Virus record (IMG/VR): IMGVR_UViG_3300009104_000006
Coordinates: 1 to 64,000 of that record
From: a virus
Reading direction: 5' to 3' (one strand)
DNA: 64,000 nucleotides
A model generated the notes under the pieces. That model made no database searches, was not told the origin of the DNA, and saw only the letters and a program-made list of their open reading frames with translations. Numbering within the stretch: position 1 is the first letter of the stretch; the number at the start of each line of letters is the position of its first letter. Below, in pieces: positions 59,624 to 64,000 of this stretch. Made by a program: the position numbers and the translations under genes.

Positions 59624-61035
59624 TAACTTTCACCTCGCATGATTACTGCGGCACTCTTGTTCAAGCCCATAGGCTTGTAGTTTTTACCGATTCTCCCTCT
59701 TTCGGCATTTTTTCCAATTATAAGCCCAGAAGACGACACTTGTCTTAATGTGATTATTGGTGTTATGAAAACATCCAATGAATCAAAGAAGGAAAGATTC
59801 TCATCCACAATCTGACTACTTTTATCTGGATTTTCAATTGAACCTCTTGAGATGCTACCGCTTGTGATATTCTGTAATACGCCCTCTATACCAGTATCTA
59901 ACGTCAAGAATGTAAAATCACTCGTCTTATTACTCAACTTGTGTTTTGATTCCATTACTACATACATATTATTGCCATATTCAACTACACTACCCGGTCT
60001 CAAATCCCAAGCATCTGGATGTCCATTTGTTACAATAGCCCCTCTCATAATCGAGTTTGCTTTCAATATCTGTCTTGCGACCTTCTTTGCACTCTGCACG
60101 CTGCTTATCGACGCATCATATATTGGTGTGGTGTTTTCGAGAATGTCTGTATCGAACTTACCCTGCTGTCTTGCACCATCGTCCATAGTAAGTATCAATT
60201 TCTCATTCAGAGCAATGGCCTCGCCCTGCACAGTAATTCGATTCTCTGTATTTTCCACTGGGCTTCTATCTTCACTCCCAGTTCTAAATTGTGGATTTAG
60301 TTGTTTAATTCCGCTTGAAAAGTTGAATGGCACGTATTGTAGTGCACCATGGCGATTGAATATCGAAATCCTGTTATCATGACGAGAGATGAATCTTAAT
60401 GCAGATAGCAGATTAACACCATTGAAATCTGCAGCAAGATACGTATTGCTTACCTTTCTTCTATTTTTACCCAAGTTCGCTATTGTGGGTGATTCGCCTA
60501 TCGTCACAGCAGTGATGGTGCCAGTGATAGAATTACCCAGTTTCATTGCCAAATCCGTTGTTCTCAACCCTACATCGACAATTTGACCAAAACGCAGTGC
60601 TTCTTCATCGAACCCTAAATCCTTCAATGTGCTACCTTTCAGATTCCTCACATTCACCCTTAATCCAGAAGTCGTGCTTTCATTACTACCTCCTATGATT
60701 CTATTCAACGGCTTATTTACACCATACATCAGAGATGTAGGCGCGTCTTTTCCTTTTCCTGTCCAGATAGTGCCTTTCAATGAGTGCCCATCTGTTTCGT
60801 TATGGGTGATATGCATACCAGATTCTGATTCTACAAATGTATATGTCTTTTCTGTCGCTAAATCGTAGTTCTGAGCATTCCTTGTCTCAATTGTAATTTT
60901 GCTCTTATTGCTACTTTGAGGTTGAATCTTAGCATAATGAACTGCATTATCTACGAATACAGGCTGTCTAACATCGTTCATTACTGAAGTGAGAGTGGTA
61001 TCGAAACGACCAACAGAAGATTGTATTAGTGTCAT
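59623..61035 (-). CDS. 470-aa baseplate or tail-hub-like protein
   Basis: Beta-rich, with R-F-I-S-R-H-D-N-R-I-S-I and G-S-V-V-E-Y-G-N-N-M-Y-V-V, which fit a tail hub (gpD/gp27-like) pattern in which a Galaxy-type domain precedes an OB-like domain. Located between large tail proteins. Assignment is by fold pattern and context only. Confidence 0.5.
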   Translation of the reverse strand: MTLIQSSVGRFDTTLTSVMNDVRQPVFVDNAVHYAKIQPQSSNKSKITIETRNAQNYDLATEKTYTFVESESGMHITHNETDGHSLKGTIWTGKGKDAPTSLMYGVNKPLNRIIGGSNESTTSGLRVNVRNLKGSTLKDLGFDEEALRFGQIVDVGLRTTDLAMKLGNSITGTITAVTIGESPTIANLGKNRRKVSNTYLAADFNGVNLLSALRFISRHDNRISIFNRHGALQYVPFNFSSGIKQLNPQFRTGSEDRSPVENTENRITVQGEAIALNEKLILTMDDGARQQGKFDTDILENTTPIYDASISSVQSAKKVARQILKANSIMRGAIVTNGHPDAWDLRPGSVVEYGNNMYVVMESKHKLSNKTSDFTFLTLDTGIEGVLQNITSGSISRGSIENPDKSSQIVDENLSFFDSLDVFITPIITLRQVSSSGLIIGKNAERGRIGKNYKPMGLNKSAAVIMRGES

Positions 61036-64000
61036 GCTCCATCCCCACTATGGTCTGTAATGCTAAATGAAATGTCCCCTTTGTGCCCCTTAGAATGCAA
61101 CGCTTGACTAAATCTTGGCTTAACAGAGAAGTCCATTCGCTTCATTTCGTCATCTGTATCTTCTTCTTGCCGCCTTCTTGGAGCATCGGAACGATGATGT
61201 TGTAGCGTATTATCAGAAATGACTAATCTACTCACTGTCGAGTTTAGACTCTCCTTGTCGAATCCAGAAACTTCTGTTCCGGGTAGTTTAGGACCGAAAC
61301 TCGTTGGTGCCGTGAAAGCCCCTGTGGGGTCGAATACGAATACTGGCAAGTAAGGCCCATTACCGTCCGGTAAACTTCTTCCAGATGCCAGATTCCCAGT
61401 GGCTGCTCTTCCATTACTAACTTCATACGTAAAGAGACCATATTTTCCACCAGATGATGCAAAGAGGTAATTCTGGTCGTATTGAGGAGTGCCAGTAACA
61501 ATTGAATTATGAATGCGATATACCTCTGTATGTTTAGAGTCTAAGGTTCTAATTGGTCGAAGTAAGAACTTTACATTCTTGTCTTTTTCGTTGTTTCTCA
61601 CTGATTTTGAGGTGTAGTCATCTGCATCTTGATATGGATTGCTCGTATCATTACTTCCCGTCAATGAAGCCACTCCCCAATTCGTATCATCAAACAATCC
61701 AGCATAGTTGCTTGCATCTAACACATAGGAACCGCCATAGGGTCTGAATGCGTTAGTGTGAGAATAGCGATGCACTGCACTTACAGGAGAGCCATTATTC
61801 TGTCTTCCAAATGCGCCACCTGTGTAATCGACATCGGCTATCGTATTAGTTCCAACTTGGAATCCACCATGAAGAACGACGCGCTGACCTACATTTCTGT
61901 CTGTATGAAGACTATGTGCCTCAGTATTGATAGCAATGTGATTTTGCTCTATTCCTTCAGTCACTTCAGCGTCTATTCCAATTCTGGGACTTGTTCTTGA
62001 TATTGCATCCTTATGAGGAGAAACGCCTACAAACTCTTCGATTCTATCACTTGCGACAGCCTCTGGCTTCAGTAACCCATTACTGTCTATCGCTAATTTA
62101 GCACTAATTCCCCTCTTGACTTCATCGGCTTGCAGTATAGCGTTACGGGGACGTAGCAAACCATCTCCAAAGAGCGGTTCGGCAGTATTATGACTCAAGA
62201 CTACACCCGTTTTGTGGATAGGGGCCGAAAGTTCAGTAAGCACATCCTCATTAAATCGCGTTGGATAACGCACGCCACGACCATTACCCATATCTCCCAC
62301 ACGCATAGAGTGAGTTGGCGCAAATACATCTACCAAATCATGGCCTGTATTAGTTGCATGTAAGTTCACATCGTTGTTTGTGCCACCAAATCTCGGTATC
62401 GTAGTCGTCACACTCACATTGCCGTTAGATAGATTAGCCACCCCCTTCATATTGAAAATTGGTTTAGCATTATTCCAAATTCTCCGATATGGGCTTCTGC
62501 TATTCCTTCTATCGTTCTCATAAGCGTCACCACAGTCCCATGCCGGTCTAATGCCGAATCCACGCACTGGAGCACGCCTTACATCCTCTCCTCGCTCGTT
62601 GCCCCACCAATCCACCAGATAATACTGAGAGGCCTCAGATAGGCTTGTTTTGTCCATAGCCACTTCATCTCCCCACCAGTCTCTTTGAGTTCCTGCGTTA
62701 TTGGTTAGTGTTCTCACAGGAGTCCCAAAGGGTCTGGTCATCCTTCTACCGTCGCTATAACGCACTTGCCAGTCCGCTTGGTCTTGAGCCAACATTCCTG
62801 TGAAATTGGTCTGTCTTTCCATAATTCCAACATATGTGGTAGGATGAGTCGCATTGGAAAGTCCCGAACCGCCTGCATAAGTCCATGTCGCAGTTTCAGT
62901 CTGAACCAGTGGCCCAGCGTCATAATCAAGAGTTTTGATGCCAGACCCGGTTGGATTTGTTTCATAGACTGCTCTGGTCGGACTGAGACCGTATGTAGGC
63001 CTGTTACAGGCTTGACGTATAGCGTTACGGTAGCCATACGGTTTTCTTCGAGAAGAGCCCATAGCGGCCGTTGTGATGCCCGAAGAGACAGAATAACTGC
63101 CGTCATCATCGCTATCTACCCATTCTCGAAGGTCGCTGGAAGTGAAATTGGGATTTCCATCGCTGTGATTGTGCACATTCCAAGATGCGCTTGCAAAACT
63201 GAAAAGGTCAAGTTTGCTGACATGAGGGCCGCCACGACTTCCACAAGGCCAAAAACCACTCAACATTACATCGGTTCCTCCCGCTTGATGGTCAGTGCCA
63301 GTTGTAGCGGCAACTGTTTCTCCTGTCTTCGATATGTTAGGTGTCATAATTAGGAAGTCAAATGGTCCGGCACTCATAGCATGTGTAAAATCATGATAAT
63401 GTATAGTCTCAAAGTGTTCTGGTATTGAATTATACGATGCTTTATCCACAGCAACACTTCCCCAAGTAGTTCGACTATCTGAGAAATACGTATTTGGCCT
63501 TCCTAAATTAGGATGCCACATACATAGGAAAGCATCTGGTGTATAAGATGAATATGTATCACGATTACCATTCACTATATCTGGTAGTATATTCGCAAAT
63601 ACACTCTTCTTTCTATCTGTAAGTAGTTTACTTGCAGATAATGTATTGTATGAATGTGATAATCGTAGTTCTGCACCATCGTATATATTGTCCCAGAAAT
63701 TATCTGAACCCGATTTAGCAGCCAAATAGATGGTATTCGGCACATTCACATTTGCAGCATCATTACCGCTTCTCTTTGTATACGGTTTAGAATAGATATC
63801 TCCATTCTTTGCCGTGTATTCAATCTCCTGAGCGTAATGAGAGGTTAATGGGAATAGATTTGCATTGTCTACGGTAATTGTCCCACCTGTATTGAAGGAT
63901 TCAACAATGCATTTTGGATTAAGGCTGACAATTTGTCGTAGTTTAGAGTATATGTCAAGGTATGTTGAGGTATATCCATTGATAGTTTGTTGATTGCCTA
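61032..64000 (-). CDS. Large tail structural protein (5' end outside window)
   Basis: The frame is open from 61032 to the right edge, 989 codons visible. A GTG at 63749 is not needed as a start: the upstream codons (S-G-N-D-A-A-N-V-N) continue the same protein. Beta- and Asn/Ser-rich; contains N-V-H-N-H-S-D-G-N and R-R-K-P-Y-G-Y-R-N-A-I-R. Size and place suggest a central tail or baseplate protein. No catalytic motif recognised. Confidence 0.65.
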   Translation of the reverse strand, partial: GNQQTINGYTSTYLDIYSKLRQIVSLNPKCIVESFNTGGTITVDNANLFPLTSHYAQEIEYTAKNGDIYSKPYTKRSGNDAANVNVPNTIYLAAKSGSDNFWDNIYDGAELRLSHSYNTLSASKLLTDRKKSVFANILPDIVNGNRDTYSSYTPDAFLCMWHPNLGRPNTYFSDSRTTWGSVAVDKASYNSIPEHFETIHYHDFTHAMSAGPFDFLIMTPNISKTGETVAATTGTDHQAGGTDVMLSGFWPCGSRGGPHVSKLDLFSFASASWNVHNHSDGNPNFTSSDLREWVDSDDDGSYSVSSGITTAAMGSSRRKPYGYRNAIRQACNRPTYGLSPTRAVYETNPTGSGIKTLDYDAGPLVQTETATWTYAGGSGLSNATHPTTYVGIMERQTNFTGMLAQDQADWQVRYSDGRRMTRPFGTPVRTLTNNAGTQRDWWGDEVAMDKTSLSEASQYYLVDWWGNERGEDVRRAPVRGFGIRPAWDCGDAYENDRRNSRSPYRRIWNNAKPIFNMKGVANLSNGNVSVTTTIPRFGGTNNDVNLHATNTGHDLVDVFAPTHSMRVGDMGNGRGVRYPTRFNEDVLTELSAPIHKTGVVLSHNTAEPLFGDGLLRPRNAILQADEVKRGISAKLAIDSNGLLKPEAVASDRIEEFVGVSPHKDAISRTSPRIGIDAEVTEGIEQNHIAINTEAHSLHTDRNVGQRVVLHGGFQVGTNTIADVDYTGGAFGRQNNGSPVSAVHRYSHTNAFRPYGGSYVLDASNYAGLFDDTNWGVASLTGSNDTSNPYQDADDYTSKSVRNNEKDKNVKFLLRPIRTLDSKHTEVYRIHNSIVTGTPQYDQNYLFASSGGKYGLFTYEVSNGRAATGNLASGRSLPDGNGPYLPVFVFDPTGAFTAPTSFGPKLPGTEVSGFDKESLNSTVSRLVISDNTLQHHRSDAPRRRQEEDTDDEMKRMDFSVKPRFSQALHSKGHKGDISFSITDHSGDGA

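Noticed and set aside
63749-63751. GTG at 63749 as the start of the last tail gene
   Set aside because: The frame continues without stop to the window edge with plausible protein sequence, so the real start is outside.
1-64000. tRNA or rRNA genes
   Set aside because: I looked for cloverleaf-type arms and conserved T-arm sequence in the gaps and found none that holds up by eye.

Overview
The window looks like the central part of the genome of a head-tailed DNA virus of a marine archaeon, most likely a magrovirus-type virus of Marine Group II Euryarchaeota (Poseidoniales). Reasons: it has an archaeal or eukaryotic style replication set (family B DNA polymerase, RFC-type clamp loader subunit, PCNA-like clamp, PriS-type primase carrying a PriL-like Fe-S domain, XPF-type nuclease, ATP-dependent ligase). 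It also has a group II chaperonin (thermosome), TATA-box promoters, T-run terminators and tail-fibre genes like those of marine phages. No capsid, portal or terminase gene is in view, so both ends probably lie outside the window. The assignment rests on recalled family knowledge, not on a search.

Layout. (1) 1-5214, minus strand: an operon-like run of tightly coupled genes ending in a partial HMG-CoA lyase. Six genes before it share a short N-terminal tag (P-F-x-x-A-W-x-x-L-K) but have unrelated bodies: an ADP-ribosyltransferase-like protein, two proteins with an H-E-G-R-H-R motif, an HExxH protein, an acetyltransferase-like protein and a large unknown. (2) 5215-7531: a GC-rich, mostly non-coding hub between divergent transcription units, with nine copies of GCGGTATGC, one basic orphan protein, a hairpin-rich transcript ending in a T8 terminator, and a second repeat family. 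(3) 7532-49453, plus strand: about 65 coupled genes in operons, each opening with a near-identical 24-bp promoter (nine copies). They cover a SNF2 helicase, a ligase, a dikinase-like phosphotransferase next to a WPD-loop phosphatase, a tagged kinase-like protein, then the replication and repair block (clamp loader, probable SSB, recombinase, clamp, PolB, Fe-S nuclease, primase, XPF nuclease, DUF3987-like helicase, DEDDy exonuclease) and the thermosome. About twenty very small Cys-rich proteins are scattered through it. (4) 49461-64000, minus strand: tail and fibre genes, with the last one running off the right edge.

How it fits together. The plus-strand genes look like an early/middle programme driven by the shared promoter. 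The two minus-strand blocks lack that promoter and look like late virion genes. The shared tag on otherwise unrelated protein-modifying enzymes suggests a common sorting signal, for instance for packaging into the virion and injection. This is inference, but it is the most interesting feature of the window. A second genome-wide pattern is that many plus-strand genes end in Gly-Gly-Glu-Glu-Glu, because the ribosome-binding site of the next gene is written inside the end of the previous one.
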